Notes: generated by a model from the letters alone, not told the origin. Counted from the first letter of the stretch, positions 17,406 through 26,375 are shown. The stretch is 64,000 bases of DNA from Streptomyces sp. CC0208 (GCF_003443735.1 NZ_CP031969.1:4774001-4838000), one strand, 5' to 3'. Numbers and translations: made by a program.

Positions 17406-18857
17406 TCACTGAACGGCGGCGGCGGGAGCCTCCGGTGGCGGAGTCGGCGCCCCCGGCAGTCGTACGGTCGCGATGGTGCCGCCGCCCTCGGCGCGGTCGA
17501 GGGTGACCTCGCCGCCGGACTGCTGGACCGTACGGGCCACGATGGACAGACCGAGGCCGGAACCGGGCAGCGCGCGGGCGCTGGGGGAGCGCCAGAAGCG
17601 GTCGAAGACGTACGGGAGTTCCTCGGCGGGGATGCCGGGGCCGTGGTCCCGGACGGTCAGGACGCCCTGGGTGAGCTGGACGTCGATGATCCCGCCCTCG
17701 GGGCTGAACTTCACCGCGTTGTCCAGGACGTTGACCACCGCGCGCTCCAGAGCGGCCGGTTCCGCGCGGGTGTACCAGGGCTCCAGTGAGGCGTTGATGG
17801 TCAGCTCGGGTCCGCGCAGCCGTGCCCGGCGCAGGGCCGCCTCGACGGTGTCCTCCAGGGACACCACCTGCACCCGTTCCCCGCGCTGGCCCTCCGAGCG
17901 GGACAGCTCCTGCAAGTCGCCTATCAGGGCGGCCAGTTCGGTCATCTGCGCCTTCACCGAGGCGAGCAGTGCCTTGCGGTCGGCCTCGGGGAGGGGGCGG
18001 CCGGTCTCCTCGCTGCGGGTGAGGAGTTCGATGTTGGTGCGCAGGGAGGTGAGGGGGGTGCGCAGCTCGTGCCCGGCGTCGGCGATGAGCTGCTGCTGGA
18101 GCTCGCGGGAGCTGGCGAGGGAGCTCGTCATCGAGTTGAAGGACCGGGACAGCCGGGCGACCTCGTCCTCGGCGTCGTCCTCGACGGGGATGCGGATGCC
18201 GAGGTCCTCGGTCCTGGCCACGTGCTCGACGGCCTCGGTGAGCTTGTCGACGGGGCGCAGGCCCGCGCGGGCGACGAAGAGACCTGCGGCGCCTGCACCG
18301 AGGACTCCGATACCGGAGACGAGGAGGAGGATGAGGGCGAGGTCGTTGAGGGTGTCCTGGGTGCTCTTGAGGGAGACGGCCACGACGAGGCCCACGTTGG
18401 GTCCGGCTTCGCCGGTGGATGTGCGGGTAGGGCCCAGCGGCCGGGTCAGGATGCGGACATCGGTTCCGTCGCCGGTGCTCCCGTTCCGATAGTAGATCTT
18501 GCGGGTGTCCCCGTGCTTGATCTCGTCCTTGTCGGCCTGGGTCACCTTCACCGCTGCCACGGAGTCCTGGAGGATGCAGACGGTCCCGTTCTCTTGGACC
18601 AGCTGGGAGTAGTTGCGGAAGACCCCGCTGCCGTACGGGGTCTCGGTGCAGTTGTTGAGGGCGTCCTGGAGCTGGCCCGGCATTCTCATCGAAGCCTTGG
18701 TGAGGTCGTCGTCGACCTGGTCGTACAACTTCCCCTGCACGATGAACCAGCACGTCACCGAAACCGCCGCCACCGCGAACGCCACCGCCGCCGCCACCAG
18801 CAGCGCCAGCCGCGACCGGATCGGCAGGGAGCGGTACCGCCGTACGAGCCTCCTCAC
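17406..18857 (-). CDS. Sensor histidine kinase (MprB-like)
   Basis: The 483-residue kinase has an N-terminal membrane segment (residues 15-37), an extracellular domain with two Cys (NNCTETPYG, GTVCILQ), a second membrane segment near 180, a HAMP linker, the H-box ADAGHELRTPLTSL near 265, the N-box VLDNAVKFS near 385 and G-boxes DHGPGIP and GSGLGLSIV. It overlaps the response regulator gene by 4 bases. The HtrA-like protease just upstream repeats the mycobacterial mprA-mprB-pepD neighbourhood, which suggests envelope-stress sensing. Confidence 0.92.
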   Translation of the reverse strand: MRRLVRRYRSLPIRSRLALLVAAAVAFAVAAVSVTCWFIVQGKLYDQVDDDLTKASMRMPGQLQDALNNCTETPYGSGVFRNYSQLVQENGTVCILQDSVAAVKVTQADKDEIKHGDTRKIYYRNGSTGDGTDVRILTRPLGPTRTSTGEAGPNVGLVVAVSLKSTQDTLNDLALILLLVSGIGVLGAGAAGLFVARAGLRPVDKLTEAVEHVARTEDLGIRIPVEDDAEDEVARLSRSFNSMTSSLASSRELQQQLIADAGHELRTPLTSLRTNIELLTRSEETGRPLPEADRKALLASVKAQMTELAALIGDLQELSRSEGQRGERVQVVSLEDTVEAALRRARLRGPELTINASLEPWYTRAEPAALERAVVNVLDNAVKFSPEGGIIDVQLTQGVLTVRDHGPGIPAEELPYVFDRFWRSPSARALPGSGLGLSIVARTVQQSGGEVTLDRAEGGGTIATVRLPGAPTPPPEAPAAAVQ

Positions 18858-19591
18858 TCCGCGCCACCCTGCCGCAGCACGTACCCCACGCCCCGCACCG
18901 TGTGCACGAGCCGCGGCTCACCGCCCGCCTCGGTCTTGCGGCGCAGGTACATGACGTAGACGTCCAGGGAGTTGGAGGAGGGCTCGAAGTCGAAGCCCCA
19001 CACCGCCTTCAGGATCTGCTCACGCGTCAGCACCTGCCGCGGGTGGGCCATGAACATCTCCAGCAGGGTGAACTCCGTCCGGGTCAGCTCCACCGGCCGC
19101 CCCGCCCGGGTGACCTCACGCGTCGCGAGGTCCATCCGCAGGTCGGCGAAGGTGAGCGCCTCGTCGTCGTCGGCGGCCGCCGCCCCGGCCGCCGCCGCGT
19201 AGGAGCTGCGCCGCAGCAGCGCACGGACCCGGGCGAACAGCTCGTCCAGCTCGAACGGCTTGACCAGGTAGTCGTCGGCGCCCGCGTCGAGCCCGGTGAC
19301 CCGGTCGCCGACCGTGTCGCGGGCCGTCAGCATCAGGATCGGGGTCGTGTCGCCCGCGCCGCGGATGCGCCGGGCGGCCGTGAGCCCGTCCATGCGGGGC
19401 ATCTGGATGTCGAGGACGACCAGGTCGGGCCGGTACGCCGTCGCCTTGTCGAGGGCGTCGGCGCCGTCCACGGCGACCTCGGTGTCGTAGCCCTCGAAGG
19501 CGAGGCTGCGCTGGAGTGCTTCGCGCACCGCCGGCTCGTCGTCGACGATCAGGATGCGCTGGGGGTCACGGTCGCCTTCGGCGGGGCTCAT
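18854..19591 (-). CDS. OmpR-family response regulator (MprA-like)
   Basis: The 245-residue regulator has a receiver domain with acidic pocket VDDEPAV, phospho-acceptor Asp in VVLDIQMPRMDG near 61 and Lys in YLVKPFE. A winged-helix domain (about 150-240) ends RLVHTVRGVGYVLR. An Ala-rich linker separates the two. It is the first gene of a pair with the kinase at 17406-18857. Confidence 0.94.
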   Translation of the reverse strand: MSPAEGDRDPQRILIVDDEPAVREALQRSLAFEGYDTEVAVDGADALDKATAYRPDLVVLDIQMPRMDGLTAARRIRGAGDTTPILMLTARDTVGDRVTGLDAGADDYLVKPFELDELFARVRALLRRSSYAAAAGAAAADDDEALTFADLRMDLATREVTRAGRPVELTRTEFTLLEMFMAHPRQVLTREQILKAVWGFDFEPSSNSLDVYVMYLRRKTEAGGEPRLVHTVRGVGYVLRQGGAE

Positions 19592-19699
19592 GGCTGGGGA
19601 TTCCTCGGGTGCGGTGGGAAGGACACGGGACTGAGGGTGGTCAACGCTTTCAGCCTCGCACGGTTCCCTGCTGGCGCTGAAGGACGTGCTCTGGCGGAC

Positions 19700-19882
19700 T
19701 CAGCCGCGTGCGGCGCTGCGACGGCGGCTGCGGGCGGCGCTCACCCCGCGGCGGGCCACCGCCGGGGACGCCACCTCGGGCGCCCGGGGGACCGGGGCGT
19801 GCAATGCGTACGCCACATCGAGGGCCAGGGCGATCCCGGCCGGGTCGGTCCCGGCCACCGTGTGCGAAACCTGCTTGATCAT
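19700..19882 (-). CDS. Small protein of unknown function downstream of the HtrA-like gene
   Basis: This 60-residue frame (MIKQVSHTVAGTDPAGIALALDV) begins 27 bases after the HtrA stop with GAGGAG as ribosome binding site, so it would be co-transcribed with the protease. The C-terminus is Arg/Ala-rich. No motif is recognisable. Context and ribosome binding site favour a real gene, but its length is a limit on certainty. Confidence 0.5.
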   Translation of the reverse strand: MIKQVSHTVAGTDPAGIALALDVAYALHAPVPRAPEVASPAVARRGVSAARSRRRSAARG

Positions 19883-19909
19883 GACGTACTCCTCGCGAGG
19901 GTCAGGAGG

Positions 19910-21034
19910 TCAGTTGTCGGCGCCGCCGGCCCGCAGCGTGGCCAGGTCGGACTTGACGGTGTTGATCGGGATGGAGAAACCGAGACCCGCGCTTCCGGCC
20001 GTGGACGAGTCCGAAGTGGCCGAGTACATCGCCGAGTTGATGCCGATGATGTTGCCGTTCATGTCGATCAGCGCGCCGCCGGAGTTGCCCGGGTTCAAGG
20101 ACGCGTCCGTCTGGATCGCCTTGTACGTCGTCGTCGAGGAGCCGGTGTCGCCGTTGAACTGCCGGCCGCCGAACTCGAACGGCCACTGGTCGTTGCCGCC
20201 GCCCTGGCCCTGGCTCTGGCCCTCGTCGGTCGCGACGGTCACGTCCCGGTTGAGGGCGGAGACGATGCCGCTGGTCACGGTGCCGGTCAGGCCCTCGGGG
20301 GAGCCGATCGCCACGACCTGGTCGCCGACCTGGACGCCGTCGGAGTTGCCGAGGGTGGCCCTGGCCAGGCCGGAGGCGTTCTCCAGCTTGATGAGTGCGA
20401 GGTCCTTCTTGCTGTCGGTGCCGACGACCTTCGCCGTGTAGGACTTGCCGTCGCTGGTGCTCACCTTGATGGTGGAGGCGCCGGAGACGACGTGGTTGTT
20501 GGTGATGATCTCGCCGTCACTGGTGATGATCACGCCGGAGCCGGTGGACTCCCCGGCGTTCGAGGCGGCGTTGATCTCGACGATGCTCGGGCTGACCGCC
20601 TTGGCGACCCCGGCGACCGTGCCCTTGGCGGAGGACGGCACCACGTTGGTGCTGGTGCTGCTGGAGGCGACCGTGTCGTTGCCGGTCAGCTCCTGGATGC
20701 CGTAGGCGGTGCCGCCTCCTATCGCCGCGGCGACGATCGCGACGGCGGCGAGGAGGGCGAGGGGGCCGCGGGTGCGCCGCTTCGGAGCGGGGGCGGGTGC
20801 TCCGGGGGCTGCGGGCGAGGTGAGGAGAGCGGTTCCGCCGCCGTTGCCGTCGCCGCCGTAGGAGCCGGCGCCGCCGGAGGCGAAGGCGGCGGGCTGCGGG
20901 GGTGCCAGGGGCGGCTGGGCCGGCGGGGGCGGCCACTCGGGGTTCACGGGCGACGAAGCGTGCTGCTGCTGGGCGCCCTGGTGGGGGTTCTCGTACTGCT
21001 CGTACTCGCCGTCGCGGCGGAAGCTCTCGGTCAT
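19910..21034 (-). CDS. HtrA/PepD-like membrane-anchored serine protease
   Basis: The 374-residue protein has a Pro/Gln/Gly-rich cytoplasmic tail, one membrane segment (residues 90-113) and a trypsin-like domain with the triad His181 (ITNNHVVSG), Asp211 (KKDLALIKL) and Ser318 (NPGNSGGAL). No PDZ domain follows; the protein ends 56 residues after the catalytic Ser, unlike typical HtrA proteins. A Gly/Gln-rich insert lies at about 270-300. Its neighbour is an MprAB-like two-component system, so a role in cell-envelope quality control is likely. Confidence 0.9.
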   Translation of the reverse strand: MTESFRRDGEYEQYENPHQGAQQQHASSPVNPEWPPPPAQPPLAPPQPAAFASGGAGSYGGDGNGGGTALLTSPAAPGAPAPAPKRRTRGPLALLAAVAIVAAAIGGGTAYGIQELTGNDTVASSSTSTNVVPSSAKGTVAGVAKAVSPSIVEINAASNAGESTGSGVIITSDGEIITNNHVVSGASTIKVSTSDGKSYTAKVVGTDSKKDLALIKLENASGLARATLGNSDGVQVGDQVVAIGSPEGLTGTVTSGIVSALNRDVTVATDEGQSQGQGGGNDQWPFEFGGRQFNGDTGSSTTTYKAIQTDASLNPGNSGGALIDMNGNIIGINSAMYSATSDSSTAGSAGLGFSIPINTVKSDLATLRAGGADN

Positions 21035-21164
21035 GACAAAAAGCTTGTCCCGCGACCATGAGAGCTTCCTGAGTGCTCGCTGAGAAGCCCGGCAGAACCT
21101 CGTATGCCCGATATAAAGCCGCCGCTGGCCTCCGGCCAGATGCTCTCAGACGGTCTTCAGGAAC

Positions 21165-22187
21165 TCACTCGCAGCCGCAGGAGCGCCGCACGACCAGCTT
21201 CGACGGGAACACCTTCAGCCGCTCCCGCCGGGATCCCGCGACCCGCAGCCCGTCGTCGAGCACCAGATCCACCGCGGCCCGGGCCATCGCCGACCGGTCC
21301 GAGGCCATGGTCGTCATCGGCGGATCGGCGAGCGCGGCTTCCTTGATGTCGTCGAACCCGATGACCGCCAGTTCCCCCGGCACGTCGATGCGCAGCTCGC
21401 GCGCGGCCCGCAGCAGGCCGATCGCCTGGTCGTCGGTGGAGCAGAAGATGGCGGGCGGGCGCCGCGGCCCGGCGAGGATCTCGAGCGCCACCTTGTACGC
21501 GTCGTAGCGGTTGTACGGCGCTTCGAAGAGCCGTCCCTCGGTGGGGAGCCCGGCCTCCTCCATGGCTCGCCGCCAGCCCTCGACGTGATCGGAGACCGGG
21601 TCGCCGACGGAGGGGGTGTCGGCCGTACCGCCCATACAGGCGACGTAGGGGTAGCCATGGCCCAGCAGGTGCTCGACGGCGGTCTTGGCGCCGGAGAGGT
21701 CGTCGAGGACGACGGCGACGTCGTCGATCGCCTCGGGCCGCTCGTGCAGCAGCACGACCCGGGCGTCCCACGCGTCGATCTCGGCGGCGGCGTTGTCGTT
21801 CAGCGCGTGCGAGACCAGGATCAGCCCGGAGACCCGCATGCCGAGGAACGCCCGCAGGTAGTGGACCTCGCGTTCGCCGATGTAGTCGGAGTTCCCGACG
21901 AGCACCATCTTGCCGCGCTCGGACGCGGCCTGTTCGACCGCGTGCGCCATCTCCGCGAAGAACGGCTGGCGGGCGTCCGGCACGATCAGGCCTATGAGAT
22001 CGGTGCGCCGGGACGCCATCGCCTGGGCGACCCGGTCGGGCCGGTACCCCAGCTCCTTGATCGCGGCGAGGACACGCTCGCGCGTGGCCGGGGCGACCGG
22101 CCGGGGTCCGTTGTTGATGACATAGCTGACTACGGCGGTGGACGTTCCCGCCAACCGCGCCACGTCATCCCTGGTTACCTTGGCCAC
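21165..22187 (-). CDS. LacI family transcriptional regulator
   Basis: The 340-residue protein has the LacI helix-turn-helix (VTRDDVARLAGTSTAVVSYV at residues 4-23) with hinge helix, then a periplasmic-binding-protein-like sensor domain (LIGLIVPDARQPFF, AVIGFDDI). The C-terminus VRRSCGCE is Cys-rich. The GTG start has TAGACT 6 bases upstream, so the transcript is probably leaderless. It follows glnR on the same strand. Ligand and targets are unknown. Confidence 0.93.
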   Translation of the reverse strand: MAKVTRDDVARLAGTSTAVVSYVINNGPRPVAPATRERVLAAIKELGYRPDRVAQAMASRRTDLIGLIVPDARQPFFAEMAHAVEQAASERGKMVLVGNSDYIGEREVHYLRAFLGMRVSGLILVSHALNDNAAAEIDAWDARVVLLHERPEAIDDVAVVLDDLSGAKTAVEHLLGHGYPYVACMGGTADTPSVGDPVSDHVEGWRRAMEEAGLPTEGRLFEAPYNRYDAYKVALEILAGPRRPPAIFCSTDDQAIGLLRAARELRIDVPGELAVIGFDDIKEAALADPPMTTMASDRSAMARAAVDLVLDDGLRVAGSRRERLKVFPSKLVVRRSCGCE

Positions 22188-22193
22188 GCGCGG

Positions 22194-22199
22194 AGTCTA
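22194..22199 (-). promoter_or_regulatory. Candidate -10 element of leaderless lacI-family gene
   Basis: TAGACT on the minus strand ends 6 bases before the GTG start of the LacI-family gene. Confidence 0.5.
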
Positions 22200-22306
22200 C
22201 GCGGATAAACCCGCTCTGGGCAGGGCGTGAAGGACGTGCCTGTACTCCCGCCGAGCGGCATGCGGGAGTACATCGGTACCGAAGCCATGCCCATGCGCGG
22301 GGCCCG

Positions 22307-23074
22307 CTACGCCTCTACGTCCTCGAGGGTGACGCTCTCGTCCACATCCTCCGTCTTTGCCCGGTCCGCCTTGGCCTTCGCCTCGTCGGTGACCCGCTCG
22401 CCCTTCTCGGGCGTAACGAATCGATAACCGACGTTCCGGACGGTCCCGATCAGCGACTCGTGCTCGGGGCCGAGCTTCGCGCGCAGCCGTCGTACGTGCA
22501 CGTCGACCGTTCGGGTGCCGCCGAAGTAGTCGTAGCCCCAGACCTCCTGGAGCAGCTGCGCGCGCGTGAAGACGCGGCCCGGGTGCTGGGCGAGGTACTT
22601 CAGGAGCTCGAACTCCTTGAAGGTGAGGTCGAGGACCCGGCCCTTGAGCTTCGCGGAGTAGGTCGCCTCGTCGACCGACAGGTCGCCGTTGCGGATCTCC
22701 ATGGGGGAGTCGTCGCTGACGATCTGCTGCCGGCCCATGGCGAGACGCAGTCGCGCCTCGACCTCGGCCGGACCGGCGGTGTCGAGGAGCACGTCGTCGA
22801 TGCCCCAGTCGGCGGTGACGGCTGCCAGGCCGCCCTCGGTCACGACGAGGATGAGCGGACAGCCGGGCCCGGTCGAGCGCAGCAACTGGCACAGGCTGCG
22901 GACCTGTGGCAGGTCACGGCGTCCGTCGATGAGGATGACGTCGGCGCCGGGGGTGTCGACGAGTGCGGGGCCTTCCGCCGGAGCCACGCGCACGTTGTGC
23001 AGAAGCAGGCCGAGGGCCGGAAGCACCTCCGTCGACGGCTGGAGGGCATTGGTCAGGAGCAGCAGAGAACTCAT
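22307..23074 (-). CDS. glnR: GlnR, OmpR-type global nitrogen regulator
   Basis: GlnR controls ammonium assimilation genes in Streptomyces. The 255-residue product starts MSSLLLLTNALQPS and has a receiver-like domain with a single Asp in VILIDGRRDLP near 50 but not the full acidic pocket. This agrees with GlnR being an orphan, atypical regulator without a cognate kinase. The winged-helix domain (about 130-230) ends IGTVRNVGYRFVTP. The C-terminus is Lys/Glu-rich. The ATG at 23074 has AGGAGG upstream. It is divergent from an alpha/beta hydrolase gene. Confidence 0.92.
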   Translation of the reverse strand: MSSLLLLTNALQPSTEVLPALGLLLHNVRVAPAEGPALVDTPGADVILIDGRRDLPQVRSLCQLLRSTGPGCPLILVVTEGGLAAVTADWGIDDVLLDTAGPAEVEARLRLAMGRQQIVSDDSPMEIRNGDLSVDEATYSAKLKGRVLDLTFKEFELLKYLAQHPGRVFTRAQLLQEVWGYDYFGGTRTVDVHVRRLRAKLGPEHESLIGTVRNVGYRFVTPEKGERVTDEAKAKADRAKTEDVDESVTLEDVEA

Positions 23075-23192
23075 ATGTCTGGTTCCTCCTCGGTCCCGCG
23101 AGGTCACGGCTTTCGTATACAGGGGTATCCGAAAGCACAAAAGGACCCGGGGGCTGCATTGCCCGAGTCCTCTTGCGACGAGAATAGCCCAC

Positions 23193-24053
23193 ATGAGCAT
23201 TGATCCGGCAGGTCGTGTGGTGCGTTCCACCGCGAGTCCGCACTCTGAGACGCGCAGACCTGCACCTATACGGACGTTTCTGCACATCGACGACGGCGTG
23301 ACGATCGATTCCGTATACGATCCGCCCTCCTTCGTATACGACGCCTCCCGGTCACCCACGCGTGACCTGGTGTTCGTGATCGCGCACGGTTTCACCGGCG
23401 ATGTGGATCGCCCGCATGTTCGCCGGGTGGTGGAGGCGCTCACGCGGTACGGCGGCGTGGTCACGTTCTCCTTCCGCGGTCACGGAGCCTCCGGCGGGCG
23501 CTCGACGGTCGGCGACCGCGAGGTGCTGGATCTGGCGGCCGCGGTGGCGTGGGCCCGCGAACTCGGCCACGCGCGCGTGGCGACCGTCGGCTTCTCCATG
23601 GGCGGTTCGGTGGTGCTGCGGCACGCGGCGCTGTACCGGCGGGGGGCGGAAGGCCGCACGGACGCGCACCCGGACGCGGTGGTCTCGGTCAGCGCGCCGG
23701 CCCGCTGGTACTACCGCGGCACGGCCCCCATGCGCAGACTCCACTGGCTGGTGACCCGCCCCTCGGGCCGCCTGGTCAGCCGCTACGGATTCCGTACGCG
23801 CATCCACCACCGCGACTGGGACCCCGTCCCCCTCTCCCCGGTCGAGGCGGTCCCGAGGATCGCCCCCACCCCCTTGCTCATCGTCCACGGCGACCGCGAC
23901 GGCTACTTCCCCCTCGACCACCCGCGGATGCTCGCCGAGGCCGCCGGCGACCACGGGGAGCTGTGGATCGAGCCCATGGGCCACGCCGAGCACGCGGTCG
24001 GCGACGAGCTGCTGGACCGTATCGGGGACTGGGCTGTCACAGCGGGCGGCTAG
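23193..24053 (+). CDS. Alpha/beta hydrolase
   Basis: The 286-residue protein has the alpha/beta-hydrolase pattern: oxyanion region AHGFTGD near 55, nucleophile elbow GFSMGGS near 135, acid in VHGDRDGYFP near 230 and His in MGHAEHA near 262. The ATG at 23193 leaves a 118-base divergent promoter region with glnR. The GTATAC palindrome occurs in that region and twice in the 5' coding part. The substrate is unknown. Confidence 0.88.
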   Translation: MSIDPAGRVVRSTASPHSETRRPAPIRTFLHIDDGVTIDSVYDPPSFVYDASRSPTRDLVFVIAHGFTGDVDRPHVRRVVEALTRYGGVVTFSFRGHGASGGRSTVGDREVLDLAAAVAWARELGHARVATVGFSMGGSVVLRHAALYRRGAEGRTDAHPDAVVSVSAPARWYYRGTAPMRRLHWLVTRPSGRLVSRYGFRTRIHHRDWDPVPLSPVEAVPRIAPTPLLIVHGDRDGYFPLDHPRMLAEAAGDHGELWIEPMGHAEHAVGDELLDRIGDWAVTAGG

Positions 24054-24090
24054 CCTGGCCCCGTACACCACCGATCGATTGAGGAAGCGG

Positions 24091-24345
24091 ATGCCAAAGG
24101 TCACGGTGCGCTACTGGGCCGCCGCGAAGGCCGCGGCCGGGATCGCCGAGGAGCCGTTCGACGCGGCCACCCTCGCCGAGGCGCTGGACGCGGCGCGCGA
24201 GCGACACCCCGGTGAACTCGTGCGCGTCCTGCGGCGATGCTCGTTCCTCGTCGACGGTGACCCCGTGGGCACCCGCGGACATGAGACGGTACGGCTGGCC
24301 GACGGCGGCACGGTCGAGGTGCTCCCGCCGTTCGCAGGAGGGTGA
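24091..24345 (+). CDS. MoaD/ThiS family sulfur-carrier protein
   Basis: The 84-residue protein has the ubiquitin-like MoaD pattern (VTVRYWAAAKAAAG near the start) and ends in the Gly-Gly pair (LPPFAGG) that is adenylated and thiocarboxylated in MoaD and ThiS. GAGGAAG precedes the ATG. It overlaps the next gene at ATGA. A role in molybdopterin or other sulfur transfer is inferred from family; the rhodanese gene nearby could be a sulfur donor. Confidence 0.9.
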   Translation: MPKVTVRYWAAAKAAAGIAEEPFDAATLAEALDAARERHPGELVRVLRRCSFLVDGDPVGTRGHETVRLADGGTVEVLPPFAGG

Positions 24346-25577
24346 CGATGACGAACCAGCCGTACGAGGGCTACGACCCGTACCCGCAGCAGGGCTGGCC
24401 GGCCCAGCAGGAGTACGACGACCCGCAGGCCGCCCAGCAGCAGTACACCCAGCAGTGGCAGGGCCAGACCTGGGACACCCAGGTCCAGGCACCGGCCGCC
24501 GGGGCCGCGGAGACGGCGTATCTGCCCCAGCAGACGTACGACGCGGAGTCCCAGGGATACGGCGCGGGGCAGCAGGGAGCCGCCGCTCCCGGGCAGGGCC
24601 CCGGCGCGTACGGCTCCCCGGCCCCGTCGCCCGGCCCCTACGGCTCCGCTCCCTACGGTTCCGCGGCAGGGACTCCCGGTCCGGGCGCCTACGGGCCCGC
24701 GTCGGCCACCCCTCCCGGAGCCGGCCACCACGGCTCGGCGCCGGCGGCTCCCGCACCCCCCGCCCCCGGGTCCGCCTCCTCCTCCGACTACGGCCCCGCC
24801 ACCCTCGCCGGCAACGCCCGCGTCACCGACGCCCAGCGTGCCCGGCTCGAAGGCCGGTCCCCGATCATCGAACCCGGCATCCAGCCCGCCGCGCTCACCG
24901 CGCTGCTCGGCCTGCTGCTCTCCGGTGCGGCGGCCGTCGGGTCGTACGCCCTCCTGGTGCCCCTCGTCCTCCTCCAGGCCGTCACCGCGGCCGGCTGGTT
25001 CCGGCTGAACGGCATGTGGCCCGCCCGGCAGGGCATCGCGCTGGCGTTCCTCGGCGCGCTGGTCGCGGACGCGGCCCTGCTGACGGCCGGCCGGGAGAAC
25101 GCGCCCGCGGCGATCCTCGGCACCCTCGGCGTCTGGGTCCTGCTCAGCCTGGTCATGCAGCTCCGCTCGCACGCCGACCCCGACGAGCGGATGTACGGCC
25201 TGATGGCGACCGTCGCCTCGGCGGCCCTGGCGATCGTCGCCACCGGCCACCTCGCGGCGGACCCGGACGCGGTGACGGTCGGCGCGGCCGCGGTGGCCGT
25301 GGCGGTCCTGGCCCGCGCGCTGCCCCTGCCGACCCCGGCCTCCGTGGTCGTCTCCCTGCTCGCCGCGGCGGGCGCGGGCATCGCCGTCGGCGGGATGACG
25401 GGCCTCGGCGCGAAGGGCGCCCTGCTCGGCGCGGGCGCCGCGGTGTGCGCGCTGATCGGCCACCGGGTCGCGAGCTACGACTATCCGTCCCGCTTCGTGC
25501 ACTTCACGGCCGGCGTGGCCCTGCCACTGGCCGCGGCGGCCCCGGCGGTGTACGTGCTGGGCCGGGCGATCGGCTAG
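24342..25577 (+). CDS. Membrane protein with Gln/Tyr/Pro-rich cytoplasmic tail
   Basis: This 411-residue protein has a 150-residue disordered tail (GYDPYPQQGWPAQQEYDDP and many PYGS repeats) followed by about ten membrane segments from residue 180. I recognise it as a conserved Streptomyces hypothetical but cannot assign a function. It is translationally coupled to the MoaD-like gene. The stop is followed by a known type of intergenic repeat. Confidence 0.8.
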   Translation: MTMTNQPYEGYDPYPQQGWPAQQEYDDPQAAQQQYTQQWQGQTWDTQVQAPAAGAAETAYLPQQTYDAESQGYGAGQQGAAAPGQGPGAYGSPAPSPGPYGSAPYGSAAGTPGPGAYGPASATPPGAGHHGSAPAAPAPPAPGSASSSDYGPATLAGNARVTDAQRARLEGRSPIIEPGIQPAALTALLGLLLSGAAAVGSYALLVPLVLLQAVTAAGWFRLNGMWPARQGIALAFLGALVADAALLTAGRENAPAAILGTLGVWVLLSLVMQLRSHADPDERMYGLMATVASAALAIVATGHLAADPDAVTVGAAAVAVAVLARALPLPTPASVVVSLLAAAGAGIAVGGMTGLGAKGALLGAGAAVCALIGHRVASYDYPSRFVHFTAGVALPLAAAAPAVYVLGRAIG

Positions 25578-25586
25578 ACAGCCGGG

Positions 25587-25660
25587 TTTTTCAGCCCGCC
25601 CGGCGTTTGAGGGGGAGGCCGTTCAGGCCGATGGGGGTCCGGGGCGCAGCCCCGGTTGCG
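25587..25660. repeat. Streptomyces dispersed intergenic repeat
   Basis: The stretch CCGGCGTTTGAGGGGGAGG followed by CCGTTCAGGCCGA and the short dyad GGGGC-GCA-GCCCC belongs to a repeat I know to be scattered between genes in many Streptomyces genomes. It lies between two converging genes. It may act as a bidirectional terminator; its role is not settled. Confidence 0.65.
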
Positions 25661-25692
25661 GGCAGCCAGTGCCGGGTCAGCTCCCGGGACGG

Positions 25693-25953
25693 TCACTGCC
25701 GTCGCTTCTTCCCGTCCAGCTCGTCCCACCACTCGTCGGACTTGGGGTCGCCGGAGGGGTCGTCCCACCACCGGTCGTCGGGTCCGCGCCGGTTGGCGAC
25801 CATCGCGGCCACCGGCGGGATCACCATGGCGACCACGCACATCCCCACGGCCACCGGGATCGACCAGAGCCGCACGACGCCCCAGGCCAGGACGAAGAGG
25901 CCGATGCACGTGCCCATCATGGCGAAGTAGACATGCCGCCGTCGCGCCAACAT
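25693..25953 (-). CDS. DUF3099 small membrane protein
   Basis: The 86-residue protein has two membrane segments (residues 9-30 and 33-52) and an acidic Trp-rich tail (RWWDDPSGDPKSDEWWDEL), the DUF3099 pattern. The ATG has TACGCT 6 bases upstream, so the transcript is probably leaderless. The function is unknown. Confidence 0.85.
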   Translation of the reverse strand: MLARRRHVYFAMMGTCIGLFVLAWGVVRLWSIPVAVGMCVVAMVIPPVAAMVANRRGPDDRWWDDPSGDPKSDEWWDELDGKKRRQ

Positions 25954-25959
25954 ACGTCC

Positions 25960-25965
25960 AGCGTA
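25960..25965 (-). promoter_or_regulatory. Candidate -10 element of leaderless DUF3099 gene
   Basis: TACGCT on the minus strand lies 6 bases before the ATG. Confidence 0.5.
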
Positions 25966-25977
25966 GGCCCGGAAAGG

Positions 25978-26013
25978 CCGGAGGGCCGTACCCCCAGGGG
26001 TACGGCCCTCCGG
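25978..26013. terminator. 17-bp perfect inverted repeat
   Basis: CCGGAGGGCCGTACCCC (25978-25994) pairs perfectly with its complement at 25997-26013 across two bases. It lies 15 bases after the DUF1416 stop and should end the cysA-DUF1416 transcript. Confidence 0.8.
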
Positions 26014-26028
26014 TGTCGGTCAGGTGCC

Positions 26029-26316
26029 TCAGACGGCGATCGCGACCTCGGCGAGGCCGCCCTGCTGGGCGACGACCGTGCGGTCGGCGGTGCCGCCCGG
26101 AACCAGGGCGCGGACGGTCCAGGTGCCCTCGGCCGCGTAGAAGCGGAACTGGCCCGTCGCGGAGGTCGGGACCTCCGCCGTGAACTCCCCGGTCGAGTCC
26201 AGGAGGCGGACGTAACCCACCACAGGCTCGCCGTCACGCGTCACCTGGCCCTGGATCGTGGTCTCACCGGGCTTGATCGTCGAGGCGTCCGGGCCGCCGG
26301 CCTTCGCTCCACACAT
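26029..26316 (-). CDS. DUF1416 protein paired with rhodanese
   Basis: The ATG at 26316 gives a 95-residue protein (MCGAKAGGPDAS) with a transthyretin-like beta pattern (YVRLLDSTGEFTAEV, FRFYAAEGTWTVRAL). DUF1416 genes sit after thiosulfate sulfurtransferase genes throughout actinobacteria, as here with a 59-base gap. The conserved Cys near the N-terminus could accept sulfur. The role is inferred from this pairing. Confidence 0.88.
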   Translation of the reverse strand: MCGAKAGGPDASTIKPGETTIQGQVTRDGEPVVGYVRLLDSTGEFTAEVPTSATGQFRFYAAEGTWTVRALVPGGTADRTVVAQQGGLAEVAIAV

Positions 26317-26375
26317 GTCTTTCTCCAAAGAGGGGTCTGACCGGAAGGAAGGCCGGTCGGGTTGGACGGGGTGTC

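Noticed and set aside
23107..23345. Three GTATAC palindromes near the glnR-hydrolase promoter as a regulatory array
   Set aside because: Two of the three lie inside the hydrolase coding sequence as Val-Tyr codons and spacing is irregular.
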